Assembly (NCBI GenBank): GCA_031288305.1
Contig: JAITRP010000058.1
Coordinates: 1 to 48,247, forward strand
DNA length: 48,247 bases
Origin: Zoogloeaceae bacterium
GTDB lineage: Bacteria > Pseudomonadota > Gammaproteobacteria > Burkholderiales > Rhodocyclaceae
Reading direction: 5' to 3'
Positions within the stretch are counted from its first letter, which is position 1, and each line of letters starts with the position of its first letter. This document shows, piece after piece, positions 8,530-18,952 of this stretch. The notes under the pieces are model-generated. The model had not been told where the DNA came from and did no database searches. It worked only from the letters and a program-made list of their open reading frames with translations. The position numbers were made by a program, and so were the translations under genes.

Positions 8530-9477
8530 TCATCCGACATTCTTGTTCTGTTCGCGCCAGCAAGCCAGCCCTTGCGCGTCGAGTTCCATATCCACCTCCA
8601 GCACAGGCTCAAGCCATTCGCGGCGCTCTGGGGGCGCTTCGTCGAGCAGGTACTGCTTGATGCTGGCGTGGATGGCGTCCTTTCTCGCCTTGCCTTCTCC
8701 CGGCGCGGCTTGGGCCAGGGCGGTGAAGGCGTCGATCCGGCGCAGCAGATCCGCGCCCAGGCGCGCCACATCGTCCACCCGGCTGAAATGCGTGAGATAC
8801 ATCGCTTCAGGCTCAAGCGCGAGCAGACGATGGATCGACGCCTTCATCGCCTCGGGGTCGAACTGGGTCGGCGTGGTGGCGGGGATGAGAAAGGGGTCGC
8901 CGCTCACGCCCATCTCGCGGTAGGCGATGCCGAAGGCGTCGCCGGTAAAACAAGCGCGGGCGCGTTCGTCCCACAGGCAGAGATGGTGCTTGGCGTGCCC
9001 AGGCGTATAGAGGCATCGCAGGGGACGGCCCGCGAGCGCGAAGACTTGTTCGTCGGCGGCTTCGATCACTTTTTCCGGCGGCACGGGGACTGGATCGCCG
9101 TAAAGGCGGCGGGCGTTTTCAAGGCCATAGACTTCCGCCGTGCCCGCGAAAAGCCTGGCCGGGTCGATCATGTGACGCGCGCCGCGCGGATGCGCCACCA
9201 GTTTCGCGTTCGGCAGCCGCGCCATGTACGCGCCCGCGCCGCCCGCGTGATCGAGGTGAACATGGGTGAGAAACACGTAATCCACCGCTTCCGGCGCAAG
9301 CCCAAGCTGGGCGAGCGCGGCAAGAAAGCGCGGCAACGCGGCATTGTGGGCGGTCTCGACGACCGCGACGCGGCCTTCTTCGACAATCAGGTGTATGGCG
9401 GCCAGTCCCGGACGGATGTAACCGGCGTCGATGGCATGGATATTGGCGGGCCAGGTGAGGAGCGGAAGGGTTTGCAT
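8530..9477 (-). CDS. MBL-fold metallo-hydrolase
   Basis: FLTHVHLDHAGGAG (THxHxDH), YTPGHAKHHLCLW and FTGDAFG motifs. Start uncertain (ATG 9477 or 9507). Confidence 0.88.
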   Translation of the reverse strand: MQTLPLLTWPANIHAIDAGYIRPGLAAIHLIVEEGRVAVVETAHNAALPRFLAALAQLGLAPEAVDYVFLTHVHLDHAGGAGAYMARLPNAKLVAHPRGARHMIDPARLFAGTAEVYGLENARRLYGDPVPVPPEKVIEAADEQVFALAGRPLRCLYTPGHAKHHLCLWDERARACFTGDAFGIAYREMGVSGDPFLIPATTPTQFDPEAMKASIHRLLALEPEAMYLTHFSRVDDVARLGADLLRRIDAFTALAQAAPGEGKARKDAIHASIKQYLLDEAPPERREWLEPVLEVDMELDAQGLACWREQNKNVG

Positions 9478-9635
9478 GGGAATCGGGGGAAAACGGAAAG
9501 GCGTCAAGTGTAGAGCGCCCGGCGCGGACAGGCAAACGGTAGCGCCTGTTGTCCCTTGCCCTCTCGAAGAATGGGCGCACGCAGCGCACTACAGTACCGT
9601 ACAGACGGGTAGCGGGTTTTCGTTGTTTTTTCACC

Positions 9636-9666
9636 AAAAAAGGGCAAGCTCCGCTTGCCCTTTTTT
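9636..9666. terminator. Strong bidirectional intrinsic terminator downstream of ftsZ
   Basis: AAAAAAGGGCAAGC-TCC-GCTTGCCCTTTTTT: perfect 14-bp arms with flanking A and T tracts. Confidence 0.88.
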
Positions 9667-9677
9667 ACTATATGTCC

Positions 9678-9709
9678 TGGCAAAAAGCGGGTTTTTACTT
9701 TTTGCCGTA
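9678..9709 (+). repeat. Dispersed hairpin repeat, copy 2
   Basis: TGGCAAAAAGCGGGTTTTTACTTTTTGCCGTA; internal arms GGCAAAAAG/CTTTTTGCC; similar to 7391-7422 in inverted orientation. Confidence 0.65.
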
Positions 9710-9717
9710 CATCGGAA

Positions 9718-10875
9718 TCAATCCGCCTGTTTGCGCAGGAAAGACGGAATGTCGTGCGTGGCGATGCCGCTGTTTTCCAGCGCGGCGATGGTGGCGCGCC
9801 GCCCTCCCCGGCGGACGGCGGCGGGGATTTCCGGATCGTAGAGCGGCTCGCCGAACGGATCATGCGTGCCGGTGCGGATGACTGTAAACGAACGCTCGGG
9901 TTCCTGGGCTTGCGTCGGCCCCAGGCCGGTCGCCACCACGGTAACGCGCAACTGGTCATCCATGTTCTCGTCGTAGACCGCGCCAAAGATGATGTGCGCG
10001 TCCTCGGCGGCGAAGTTTTCGATGGTCGCCATGACCTCGGTAACTTCACGCATCCGCAGGGAAGCGCGCGTAGCGGTGATATTGACCAGTACACCGCGCG
10101 CGCCCGCGAGATTGACGCTTTCCAGAAGCGGAGAGGCCACCGCCTGTTCCGCGGCGATACGCGCGCGATCCTGGCCGCTGGCGGTGGCGGAACCCATCAT
10201 CGCCCGCCCGGTTTCGCCCATCACGGTGCACACGTCCTCGAAGTCGACATTGACCATGCCGTGATTGGTGACGATCTCGGAAATGCCGCCGACAGCGTTT
10301 TTCAGCACGTCATCCGCCGCCTTGAAGCATTCGTCCACGCCCGCGTCCTCGCCCATGACTTCCTGGAGTTTGTCGTTCAGGATGACAATCAGCGAGTCAA
10401 CATGCCGCGAAAACTCGACGATGCCCGCCTCGGCGTTTTTCATGCGCTTGCCGCCCTCGAAACGGAAGGGCTTGGAAACAACGCCAACGGTGAGCACACT
10501 CATTTCCCGCGCCACTTCGGCCACGATGGGCGCGGCGCCCGTGCCTGTGCCGCCGCCCATGCCAGCGGTGATGAAGACCATGCGCGCGCCTTCGAGGCGC
10601 GCGCGAATGTCTTCGCGGTGGCTCTCCGCCGCCGCCCGCCCCGCTTCCGGCTTGCCGCCCGCGCCCAGGGTGCCGAGCGCCAGCTTGCTGGCGGCCCGGC
10701 AGTTTCGCAACGCCTGCGCGTCCGTATTGGCAGCAATGAATTCCACCCCCTGCACGCCTTCGCGGATCATGTGATCGACGGCGTTGCCGCCCGCGCCGCC
10801 TACGCCAATCACCTTGATGATGGTATCCACCTGGGCGTTGGTTTCCGCTTCCTGTTTATCAATGATTTCAAACAT
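9718..10875 (-). CDS. ftsZ: Cell division protein FtsZ
   Basis: GMGGGTGTGAAP tubulin signature; C-terminal peptide DIPSFLRKQAD. Confidence 0.99.
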   Translation of the reverse strand: MFEIIDKQEAETNAQVDTIIKVIGVGGAGGNAVDHMIREGVQGVEFIAANTDAQALRNCRAASKLALGTLGAGGKPEAGRAAAESHREDIRARLEGARMVFITAGMGGGTGTGAAPIVAEVAREMSVLTVGVVSKPFRFEGGKRMKNAEAGIVEFSRHVDSLIVILNDKLQEVMGEDAGVDECFKAADDVLKNAVGGISEIVTNHGMVNVDFEDVCTVMGETGRAMMGSATASGQDRARIAAEQAVASPLLESVNLAGARGVLVNITATRASLRMREVTEVMATIENFAAEDAHIIFGAVYDENMDDQLRVTVVATGLGPTQAQEPERSFTVIRTGTHDPFGEPLYDPEIPAAVRRGGRRATIAALENSGIATHDIPSFLRKQAD

Positions 10876-10914
10876 CGCTGCCTCCGTTGTGCAAAAAATT
10901 AAAAAATGAAAGGG

Positions 10915-12144
10915 TCAAAAATTCTTTCCGAACCAGGCGGTCAAATCGTTCCAGCTATCCCGCAAGGTGCGTTTCTTCTCGATTTTCAGGCCGCGGCGGC
11001 ATTCTTCCTGCGCCACCATCAACAAGCCGTAGGCGGTGGAAAAACGCGCGTTGCGCACCACGTCCGAAAGCCCGCCCGAATACTTGGGCGCGGCCTGGCG
11101 CACCGACATATGGAAAATTTCCTCGCCCAATTCGACCATGCCCGGCATGAGCGAGGCGCCGCCCGTGATGACGATGCCGGAGGAGAGCACCTCTCCATAA
11201 CCGGCGCGGACGATTTCCTTCAAGACCTTTTCGTAGATTTCCTCTACCCTGGCCTGGATCACGTTCGCCAGCGTATGCCGTGAGACCTTGCGCGGCGGAC
11301 GTTCATCCACGCCGGGCACATCCAGGAAATCCTCCGGATCGGTAAGCTGCGCCAGGGCGCAACCGTAACGGCATTTGAGGTCTTCGGCGTCGCGCCGCGG
11401 CGTGTGCAGCATCATGGCAATATCGGTCGTCACCAGATCGCCCGCGTCTGGAATGACCGCCGTATGACGGATCGCGCCGCGCGTCCAGATGGCGATGTCC
11501 GTGGTGCCGCCGCCAATATCCACCATGCACACCCCCAGATCCTTTTCGTCCTGCGAGAGCACCGCGTAACTGGAAGCCAGCGGTTGCAGCACGATGTTGC
11601 TCACTTCCAGCCCGCAACGGCGCACACACTTGATGATGTTCTGGGCGGCGGAAATCGCGCCGGTGACGATATGCACCTTGACCTCCAGACGCATCCCGCT
11701 CATGCCGATGGGTTCGCGGATGCCGCCCTGTCCGTCGATGACGAATTCCTGGGGCAGGACATGCAGGACTTCCTGATCGGTAGGCATGGGACGCGCGCGC
11801 GCGGTTTCCAGCGCCCGCGCCACATCGGGCGGACTGACTTCCTTGTCGGTAATCGCCACCATGCCGTCCGAATTGAAACTCCGTATATGGCTGCCCGCGA
11901 TGCCGGTATAGACCATTTCCACCTTGCAATCCGCCATCAACTCCGCTTCGGCGATGGCCCCGGAAATGGCGTCCACGGTCTCCTCGATATTCACCACCAC
12001 GCCATTCTTCAGGCCGCGCGAATCGTGCATTCCCCTGCCGATGACGTTCAGTTCGCCTTCCACCGTCAATTCCGCCACCAGGGCCACGATCATGGAAGTG
12101 CCGATGTCCAGCGCAACGATCAGGTCCTTGTTTTCCTTACTCAT
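10915..12144 (-). CDS. ftsA: Cell division protein FtsA
   Basis: LIVALDIGTSMIVALVAE and MVDIGGGTTDIAIW actin-fold motifs; between ftsQ and ftsZ. Start refined to ATG at 12144. Confidence 0.98.
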   Translation of the reverse strand: MSKENKDLIVALDIGTSMIVALVAELTVEGELNVIGRGMHDSRGLKNGVVVNIEETVDAISGAIAEAELMADCKVEMVYTGIAGSHIRSFNSDGMVAITDKEVSPPDVARALETARARPMPTDQEVLHVLPQEFVIDGQGGIREPIGMSGMRLEVKVHIVTGAISAAQNIIKCVRRCGLEVSNIVLQPLASSYAVLSQDEKDLGVCMVDIGGGTTDIAIWTRGAIRHTAVIPDAGDLVTTDIAMMLHTPRRDAEDLKCRYGCALAQLTDPEDFLDVPGVDERPPRKVSRHTLANVIQARVEEIYEKVLKEIVRAGYGEVLSSGIVITGGASLMPGMVELGEEIFHMSVRQAAPKYSGGLSDVVRNARFSTAYGLLMVAQEECRRGLKIEKKRTLRDSWNDLTAWFGKNF

Positions 12145-12904
12145 CTTCCCAGACTCCGTTTGCCGCCCGCGCGCCTGCCGGATAGATGGAGAACCCATTG
12201 GGATAACGCAGATCCACGATGCGCGCGGGCGGCGTCCGCCCCGCCACCACGGATGGATACAGGTCGATGAAGCGTTGCAGCCGCCAGATGAGTGGAGAAC
12301 GCTCCCGTTCCCGTCCCAGCTTCAGTTGCATCTTGTTGGCAAGCTCCATTTCCAGCGCCTGCCGCGCCGAGAGCGTCAATGCCGCCGGCGCGAGGGAAAC
12401 GCGCGCCAAGAGCCGCGCGCTCTCGCCATAACGCCGCAGCAAAAAGGCGGCGCTGCCCGGCGGCCCGGAGAGACGCGGCAGGGAGAATTTGCCGCCTTCC
12501 GGCAAATCGGGCGGATTGGCGGCAAAAACTTCCCCATGAACATTGACCCACTCGTTGCCCGAATTGCCCCAATGGGCGCTGGCTTCCTGTTCTTCCAGCA
12601 TGACTTCCAGCCGATCCGGCCAGACCCGGCGCACGCGGGCGCGCCGCACCCAGGGCAGACGCTCCAGCGCCTCGCGCACGTTTTCCGCCGAAAAGCCGAA
12701 AAAGTTGCCGCGCAAACGCCCGGCGAGCGCATCCTCCAGTTCCCGCGCCGTCACGAAGCGCAAGGGCGCGGCAAGCTCCACCACGCGCACCGGCGCAAAC
12801 GGCATGCGCAGGAGCACAATCACCGGCAAGGCCAGCAACATTGCCCATCCAGCGGCAAACAGCATATCCGCCAGCAAGTTGAGTAACCTGGGTTGGTGCC
12901 ACAT
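12137..12904 (-). CDS. ftsQ: Cell division protein FtsQ
   Basis: Single N-terminal TM, POTRA-like region (LERLPWVRRARVRRVWPDRLEVMLEEQEASAHWG); dcw position. Confidence 0.96.
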   Translation of the reverse strand: MWHQPRLLNLLADMLFAAGWAMLLALPVIVLLRMPFAPVRVVELAAPLRFVTARELEDALAGRLRGNFFGFSAENVREALERLPWVRRARVRRVWPDRLEVMLEEQEASAHWGNSGNEWVNVHGEVFAANPPDLPEGGKFSLPRLSGPPGSAAFLLRRYGESARLLARVSLAPAALTLSARQALEMELANKMQLKLGRERERSPLIWRLQRFIDLYPSVVAGRTPPARIVDLRYPNGFSIYPAGARAANGVWEDE

Positions 12905-12940
12905 TCATTCTTTCTCGAAAATCCTTAAAATTCCGTTTAA

Positions 12941-13852
12941 TCAAACAGTTCCACTGCTTTCCTGATAAAGCACTTTTAATACCAGCTCTTCATAGCTGAT
13001 TCCAGCGGCTTTTGCCGCCATGGGCGCCAGCGAATGCGAGGTCATGCCGGGCGAGGTGTTGATCTCCAGAAAATAGTGCGCGCCCGCCGCGTCCAGAAGC
13101 ACGTCGATACGGCTCCAGCCCTTGCCGCCCAGAACGCGAAAAGCCTTTTTCGCCTCTTCCTGAATCTCCTTCTCCTTTTCCGGCGCAAGGCCGCAGGGAC
13201 AGAGATAGCGGGTATCGTCGCGCAGGTACTTGGCGTCGTAATCGTAAAACGCCGCATTCGGCTCGATTTTCACCATCGGCAAGGCGGCATCCCCCAGGAG
13301 CGCCACCGTGTATTCGCCGCCCATGACGCCCGCCTCGGCCATCACCAGCGCGTCGTGTTGTTTGGCCGCGGCATAGGCCGCCGGCAATTCGCCCGTTTTT
13401 TTCACCAATGAGACGCCCACCGACGAACCCTCGCGCACCGGCTTGACGAACAGCGGCAGGCCCAGGCGCGCTTCCGCGGCGGCAAAATCCGTGGCGTCGT
13501 CCAGCAAGACGTAGTCGGGCACGGGCAGACCCGCCGCCCGCCAGATGAGTTTGCTGCGCAACTTGTCCATGCCCACGGCGCAGGCCATGACGCCAGGGCC
13601 GGTATAGGGAATTCCCATGAGTTCGAGCATCCCCTGTATCGTGCCGTCTTCGCCGTGCCGTCCGTGCAGGGCGATGAACACGCGGTCGTACTGCCGCAGG
13701 TTTTCCAGCGGTTCCTCCGCCGGATCGAAGGGATGCGCGTCCACCCCCTGACGCCGCAAGGCCGCCAATACGCCCGCGCCGCTTTGCAGGGAAATTTCGC
13801 GCTCGGCGGAAGTTCCGCCCAGCAATACCGCCACCTTGCCAAAATTTTTCAT
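12941..13852 (-). CDS. ddl: D-alanine--D-alanine ligase
   Basis: [44 protein letters not shown] and [14 protein letters not shown] motifs. Start refined to ATG at 13852. Confidence 0.98.
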   Translation of the reverse strand: MKNFGKVAVLLGGTSAEREISLQSGAGVLAALRRQGVDAHPFDPAEEPLENLRQYDRVFIALHGRHGEDGTIQGMLELMGIPYTGPGVMACAVGMDKLRSKLIWRAAGLPVPDYVLLDDATDFAAAEARLGLPLFVKPVREGSSVGVSLVKKTGELPAAYAAAKQHDALVMAEAGVMGGEYTVALLGDAALPMVKIEPNAAFYDYDAKYLRDDTRYLCPCGLAPEKEKEIQEEAKKAFRVLGGKGWSRIDVLLDAAGAHYFLEINTSPGMTSHSLAPMAAKAAGISYEELVLKVLYQESSGTV

Positions 13853-15276
13853 TGCTTTTCCGCCGCCTTGGAGAATGGGTTCATAAGACAGATTTTCTCC
13901 GCCACGATGTCGATGGATCCCGCGCCCAAGGTCAGCACCACATCGCCATCCCGCGCCGCCTCGGTTATCCGTTCCGGCAAATCGACCAGATGTTCGACAA
14001 ACATCGGCTCCACCTTGCCCGCCACGCGCACGGCGCGGGCAAGACTGCGGCCATCGGCGGCGACGATCGGCGTTTCGCCCGCCGCGTAGACCTCGGTGAG
14101 AAACAGCGCGTCGACGCTGGAGAGCACCGTGACGAAATCCTCGAAGCAATCGCGGGTGCGGGTATAGCGGTGCGGCTGAAAGACCACCATCAGGCGCCGA
14201 CCGGGAAACGCGGCGCGCGCGGCGGCCAATGTCGCCGCCATTTCCGCCGGGTGATGCCCATAGTCATCGACCAGGGTAAAACTGCCGCCGCCCTTTTCCG
14301 CGGTTATGGCGAAATCGCCATAGCGTTGAAAGCGCCGTCCCACGCCCTTGAATTCCGTCAGCGCGCGGACGATGGCCTCATCGCCCACCTGCACTTCAGT
14401 GGCGACGCCAATCGCCGCCAGCGCGTTCAATACATTGTGTACCCCCGGCAGATTGAGGGTGATCGGCAATCTCGAGGTCCTGCCATTTACGCGCACGGCG
14501 TCAAAACGCATCCGGCCGCCTTCGGCGCGGATGTTTTCGGCATAGAGACCGGCGTCTGGCGACAAACCGTAGCGCACCGCCTGACGGGAAACCCGCGGCA
14601 GAATCGCGCGCACGTTTGGATCGTCCTGGCAGAGCACCGCCACGCCGTAAAAAGGCAGGCGATTCAAAAATTCCACGAACGCCTGTTGCAGACGGGAAAA
14701 GTCGTGCCCATAGGTATCCATGTGATCGGCGTCGATATTGGTGACGACGGAAATCACCGGCGACAGATGCAGGAAGGAAGCGTCCGACTCGTCGGCCTCG
14801 GCCACGAGAAAATCGCCCTTGCCCATGCGCGCGTTCGCGCCCGCCGCGTTCAGCCTGCCGCCGATGACAAAGGTCGGATCGAGTCCGCCTTCCGCCAGTA
14901 TGCTGGCGACCAGGCTGGTGGTGGTGGTCTTGCCATGCGTCCCGGCAATGGCGATGCCCTGTTTCAAGCGCATCAGCTCCGCCAGCATCAGGGCGCGAGG
15001 GACGACGGGAATATCCGCGCGGTGCGCGGCTTCCACTTCCGGGTTGTCCGCCTTGACGGCGGTAGAGGTGACCACGGCATGCGCGCCCGTGATGTTTTCC
15101 GCCGCGTGCCCTATGCGGATGCGCATCCCCTTTCCTTCCAGCCGCGCGGTCACGCCGGAAGCCTTGAGATCGGAGCCGGAAACCGTATAGCCCAGATTGA
15201 ACAGCACCTCGGCAATGCCGCTCATGCCGGAACCGCCAATACCGACAAAGTGGATATGTTTGACCTTGTGTTTCAT
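13849..15276 (-). CDS. murC: UDP-N-acetylmuramate--L-alanine ligase
   Basis: [16 protein letters not shown] and [13 protein letters not shown] motifs; dcw position. Confidence 0.98.
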   Translation of the reverse strand: MKHKVKHIHFVGIGGSGMSGIAEVLFNLGYTVSGSDLKASGVTARLEGKGMRIRIGHAAENITGAHAVVTSTAVKADNPEVEAAHRADIPVVPRALMLAELMRLKQGIAIAGTHGKTTTTSLVASILAEGGLDPTFVIGGRLNAAGANARMGKGDFLVAEADESDASFLHLSPVISVVTNIDADHMDTYGHDFSRLQQAFVEFLNRLPFYGVAVLCQDDPNVRAILPRVSRQAVRYGLSPDAGLYAENIRAEGGRMRFDAVRVNGRTSRLPITLNLPGVHNVLNALAAIGVATEVQVGDEAIVRALTEFKGVGRRFQRYGDFAITAEKGGGSFTLVDDYGHHPAEMAATLAAARAAFPGRRLMVVFQPHRYTRTRDCFEDFVTVLSSVDALFLTEVYAAGETPIVAADGRSLARAVRVAGKVEPMFVEHLVDLPERITEAARDGDVVLTLGAGSIDIVAEKICLMNPFSKAAEKQ

Positions 15277-16340
15277 GCCGCGCATTCCTCGACATGGCGC
15301 GCGACCGCCATCGTCGCGTCGGGACGAGCCAGCGCGCGGGATTCTTTCGCCATTTCCAGCAATTGACCGCGGCTGTAATTGCCCATCAACGCCACGGATT
15401 CCGGCGTCAGGCGATCCTGCGGCAAAAGGATGCCGCCGCCCGCCAGGGTAAGGAAGCGGGCGTTATGCGTCTGATGGTCATCCACCGCCTGCGGGAAAGG
15501 CACCAGAATCGCGGGCACGCCGACAATCGCCAGTTCCGCGATGGTGAGCGCCCCGGCGCGGCAGATCACCAGATCCGCCCAGGCGTAAGCGCCCGCCATA
15601 TCCTCGATGAAGCTGACGCAGTGCGCCTCGACGCCTGCGGCGGCATAGTTGGCGCGCAAGGTTTCCAGATGCTGTTCGCCCGCCTGGTGCACCACTTCCG
15701 GACGCAGGCCCGCGGGCATCAGCGCCAGACCTTGCGGGACGATCGCGTTCAACGCCTGCGCGCCCAGGCTGCCGCCCAGCACCAGCAGTTTGAACGGACC
15801 TTCGCGTCCGGCAAGGCGCAGATCCGGCGGCGGCGTTCGCAAAATATCGGCGCGCACCGGATTCCCTACCCAGACGCCCCGGCGCAAGACATCCGGAAAG
15901 CCGGTCAGCACCCGGTTCGCCAGGAAGGACAGGACGCGGTTCGCCAGTCCGGCGATGGCGTTCTGTTCATGAATGACGCAGGGAATGCCGGATACCCAGG
16001 CCATGAGCGCGCCGGGAAAGCTGATATAGCCGCCCATGCCCAGCACCACATCGGGGCGGACGCGGCGGATTCCCCTTGCCGCCCGCCAGCAGGCGCGCGC
16101 CAGGCTGACGGGCAGCGTCAGCTTGCGCGCCAGTCCCTTGCCGCGCAGGGCGGCAAAGCGCACATGAACCATTTCAAAGCCCTGTGCCGGCGCCAGCCGC
16201 GCTTCCATGCCCTCTGGATTGCCCAGCCAGAACACCCGCCAGCCGGCGTCGCGCAAGGCAACCGCCACCGCCAGCGCCGGGAAGATATGCCCGCCCGTGC
16301 CGCCCGCCATGATCAGGACGGTTTTTTGCGTCGCGCTCAT
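15273..16340 (-). CDS. murG: UDP-N-acetylglucosamine--N-acetylmuramyl-(pentapeptide) pyrophosphoryl-undecaprenol GlcNAc transferase
   Basis: [16 protein letters not shown] and [13 protein letters not shown] motifs. Start refined to ATG at 16340. Confidence 0.98.
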   Translation of the reverse strand: MSATQKTVLIMAGGTGGHIFPALAVAVALRDAGWRVFWLGNPEGMEARLAPAQGFEMVHVRFAALRGKGLARKLTLPVSLARACWRAARGIRRVRPDVVLGMGGYISFPGALMAWVSGIPCVIHEQNAIAGLANRVLSFLANRVLTGFPDVLRRGVWVGNPVRADILRTPPPDLRLAGREGPFKLLVLGGSLGAQALNAIVPQGLALMPAGLRPEVVHQAGEQHLETLRANYAAAGVEAHCVSFIEDMAGAYAWADLVICRAGALTIAELAIVGVPAILVPFPQAVDDHQTHNARFLTLAGGGILLPQDRLTPESVALMGNYSRGQLLEMAKESRALARPDATMAVARHVEECAA

Positions 16341-17515
16341 GATGTTCCTCCCCGCATGAGTTGGCGATTGCCCCAATCCACGCGCAACAAAATACCAAAG
16401 GCAATGCAGTTGGCGACGATGCCGGAACCGCCAAAACTCATCAGCGGCAAGGTCAATCCCTTGGTGGGCAAGAGGCCGACATTGACGCCCATGTTGATGA
16501 AACTTTGCACGCCAAACCAGATGCCAATGCCCATCGTCACCAGCGCCGGATAGATGCGGTTCAGTTGCACGCACTGGCGTCCCACGGCAAAGACGCGATG
16601 CACCAGGAGCGCAAACAGGCAAACCACCACCAACACGCCGACAAAACCCAGTTCCTCGGCAATGATGGCGAGCAAAAAATCCGTATGCGCCTCCGGCAGA
16701 TAAAAAAGCTTCTGCACGCTCGCGCCCAGCCCCACGCCGAACCATTCTCCCCGCCCGAAGGCAATCTCGGATTGCGTCAGTTGATAGCCTTTGCCAAACG
16801 GGTCGCGCCAAGGGTCGAAGAAGCTGAACATGCGCTCCAGGCGGTAGGGTTCAATGATGATCAGCACGGCGAACGTCACCAAGAGACAAACGAACAACAC
16901 GGCAAAGAGCCGCATCTTCATGCCCGCGAGAAAGAGGACGCTCATGGCGATGGTGACGATGATCACCAGCGCGCCGAAATCCGGTTCCTTCAACAACAGC
17001 CAGCCGACCAGTATCATGACGCTCGCCATCGGCAAGAAGGCGCGTTTGACGTCGTGCATGAGATTCATCTTGCGCACGGCGTAGTCGGCGGCATAGAGCA
17101 CGACGAAGAGCTTCATCAATTCGGACGCCTGCAGGTTCAGCATTCCCAGCGATATCCAGCGCCGCGCGCCATTGACTTCCCGTCCCACGCCGGGGATCAG
17201 CACAATGCTCAGCAACGCCACGCCCAGCAAGAACAGCCAGGGCGCGGCCTTCTGCCAAGTCTTCATCGGCGCCAGGAACGCCGCCGCGCCGCAGATGAGA
17301 CCGATGACCAGAAAACTGCCATGCCGCAAAAGAAAATAACTGGCGTAGCCAAAGGCGCGATGACCCTCGGCATAGGCAATGGAGGCGGAATAGACCATCA
17401 CCAGGCCAAAGCACAGCAACATCAGTCCGCTCCAGAACAACGCCGGATCGATTTCATACGCCGGACGGCGGCTGGCGACCTCGCCCGACGCCAGATGCAG
17501 GGAAACCGGAATCAT
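16337..17515 (-). CDS. ftsW: Peptidoglycan glycosyltransferase / division protein FtsW
   Basis: SEDS family, FFLPEAHTDFL-type motif (FYLPEAHTDFLLAIIAEELGFVG). Start refined to ATG at 17515. Confidence 0.98.
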   Translation of the reverse strand: MIPVSLHLASGEVASRRPAYEIDPALFWSGLMLLCFGLVMVYSASIAYAEGHRAFGYASYFLLRHGSFLVIGLICGAAAFLAPMKTWQKAAPWLFLLGVALLSIVLIPGVGREVNGARRWISLGMLNLQASELMKLFVVLYAADYAVRKMNLMHDVKRAFLPMASVMILVGWLLLKEPDFGALVIIVTIAMSVLFLAGMKMRLFAVLFVCLLVTFAVLIIIEPYRLERMFSFFDPWRDPFGKGYQLTQSEIAFGRGEWFGVGLGASVQKLFYLPEAHTDFLLAIIAEELGFVGVLVVVCLFALLVHRVFAVGRQCVQLNRIYPALVTMGIGIWFGVQSFINMGVNVGLLPTKGLTLPLMSFGGSGIVANCIAFGILLRVDWGNRQLMRGGTS

Positions 17516-18945
17516 GCGCCCGCCCTCCGTACACGCTTGCCCGCCTTCGCCGTCCTGTTCGCTTTCGCAGGCTTTGCTGCCGATCCCGCTTCCGCGGCCA
17601 TCTCTTCTACTGCGCGCGCAAAGGCGGCGGCGCGGTCGGCGTAGTTCTTGTACATGTCGAAACTGGCGCAGGCGGGCGAGAGCAGGACGCAATCGCCAGA
17701 GCGCGTCGCGCCGGCCAGCCAGCGCACCGCTTCCGGCATATCGGCGCAGGATTTCACCGGCAGGCCGCAAGCGGCAATCGCCTTGCCGATCAGCGCCCCG
17801 TCACGCCCGATCAGCGCCACGGCGCGGCCATGCTGTTGCAAGGCGGGCAGGAGCGGCGCGAAATTCTGTCCCTTGCCCTCGCCGCCGAGAATCAGCGCGA
17901 CTTTGCGTCCCATGCCGCGAATCGCCGCCAGCGTCGCGCCGACATTGGTGCCCTTGGAATCATCCACATAGAGCACGCCCGCGATCTCCGTCACGGGCAT
18001 GAGCCGATGCGGCAAGCCCTGAAAATCCCGCAAGGCGGGCAAGAGCCGCTTGCCGTTGATGCCGATGGCCGCGCACAGCGCCAGCGCCGCCATGACATTG
18101 GCGGCATTGTGCAAGCCCTTGAGCGGCAATTCGTCCAGCCGGATGAGCGCGTCCTCGCCGCGGCACAGGGCATCGTCCAGGATGCCGTAATGTCCGGAGC
18201 GTGGCGGCTCATCCAGTCCGAAAGTCAACATTCGCCCCAGATCCTGCCAGTTGCCCATGCCGAGCGACCAGTCATCCTCGCGATTCAGCACCTGGATCGC
18301 CCCGCCCCGGAAAATGCGCGCCTTGGCGGTAGCGTAACCTGTCATGTCGCCATGCCGATCCAGATGGTCTTCCGCCACGTTCAGCACCGCCGCCGCCGAA
18401 AAGGGCAGGTAGCGGCTGGTTTCCAACTGGAAACTGGAAAGTTCCAGCACCCAGACTTTCGGCAGCGCGCCCGCATCCAGCGCCGCCATCAGCGCGTCCA
18501 GGAGCGAAGGCGAGATATTGCCGCAGGCAACCGCGGAGATGCCCGATCCATTCAGAAGATGCGCGGTCAGGGCGGTGGTCGTGGTCTTGCCGTTGCTGCC
18601 GGTAATCGCCAATACCTGCGCGTCCGGCTGGCAGTCGTCCAGCGCCGCCATGAACAGATCGACTTCCGAAATCACCTGGACTCCCGAAGCGGCAATTTCC
18701 GGCGTAGACAGCGGTATGCCCGGGGAAAGGGCAATGGCGTCGACGGCGCGAAACGTCTCGCTTGCGAACGCGCCGGTGACGACTTCAATCTCCGGCGCGA
18801 ACGCTTGCAAGGCAGCCAGTCCCGGCGGCGTCTCGCGGCTGTCCGCCACGCGCACGAACGCGCCCTGGCGATGCAGCCATTTCGCCATCGCCAGCCCGGA
18901 TTCGCCAAGACCTGCCGCCAGGAAACGTTTGCCGGAAAGTTCCAT
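17512..18945 (-). CDS. murD: UDP-N-acetylmuramoylalanine--D-glutamate ligase
   Basis: [18 protein letters not shown] and VLNVAEDHLDRHG motifs. Confidence 0.98.
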   Translation of the reverse strand: MELSGKRFLAAGLGESGLAMAKWLHRQGAFVRVADSRETPPGLAALQAFAPEIEVVTGAFASETFRAVDAIALSPGIPLSTPEIAASGVQVISEVDLFMAALDDCQPDAQVLAITGSNGKTTTTALTAHLLNGSGISAVACGNISPSLLDALMAALDAGALPKVWVLELSSFQLETSRYLPFSAAAVLNVAEDHLDRHGDMTGYATAKARIFRGGAIQVLNREDDWSLGMGNWQDLGRMLTFGLDEPPRSGHYGILDDALCRGEDALIRLDELPLKGLHNAANVMAALALCAAIGINGKRLLPALRDFQGLPHRLMPVTEIAGVLYVDDSKGTNVGATLAAIRGMGRKVALILGGEGKGQNFAPLLPALQQHGRAVALIGRDGALIGKAIAACGLPVKSCADMPEAVRWLAGATRSGDCVLLSPACASFDMYKNYADRAAAFARAVEEMAAEAGSAAKPAKANRTAKAGKRVRRAGA

Positions 18946-18952
18946 GTCGTTC

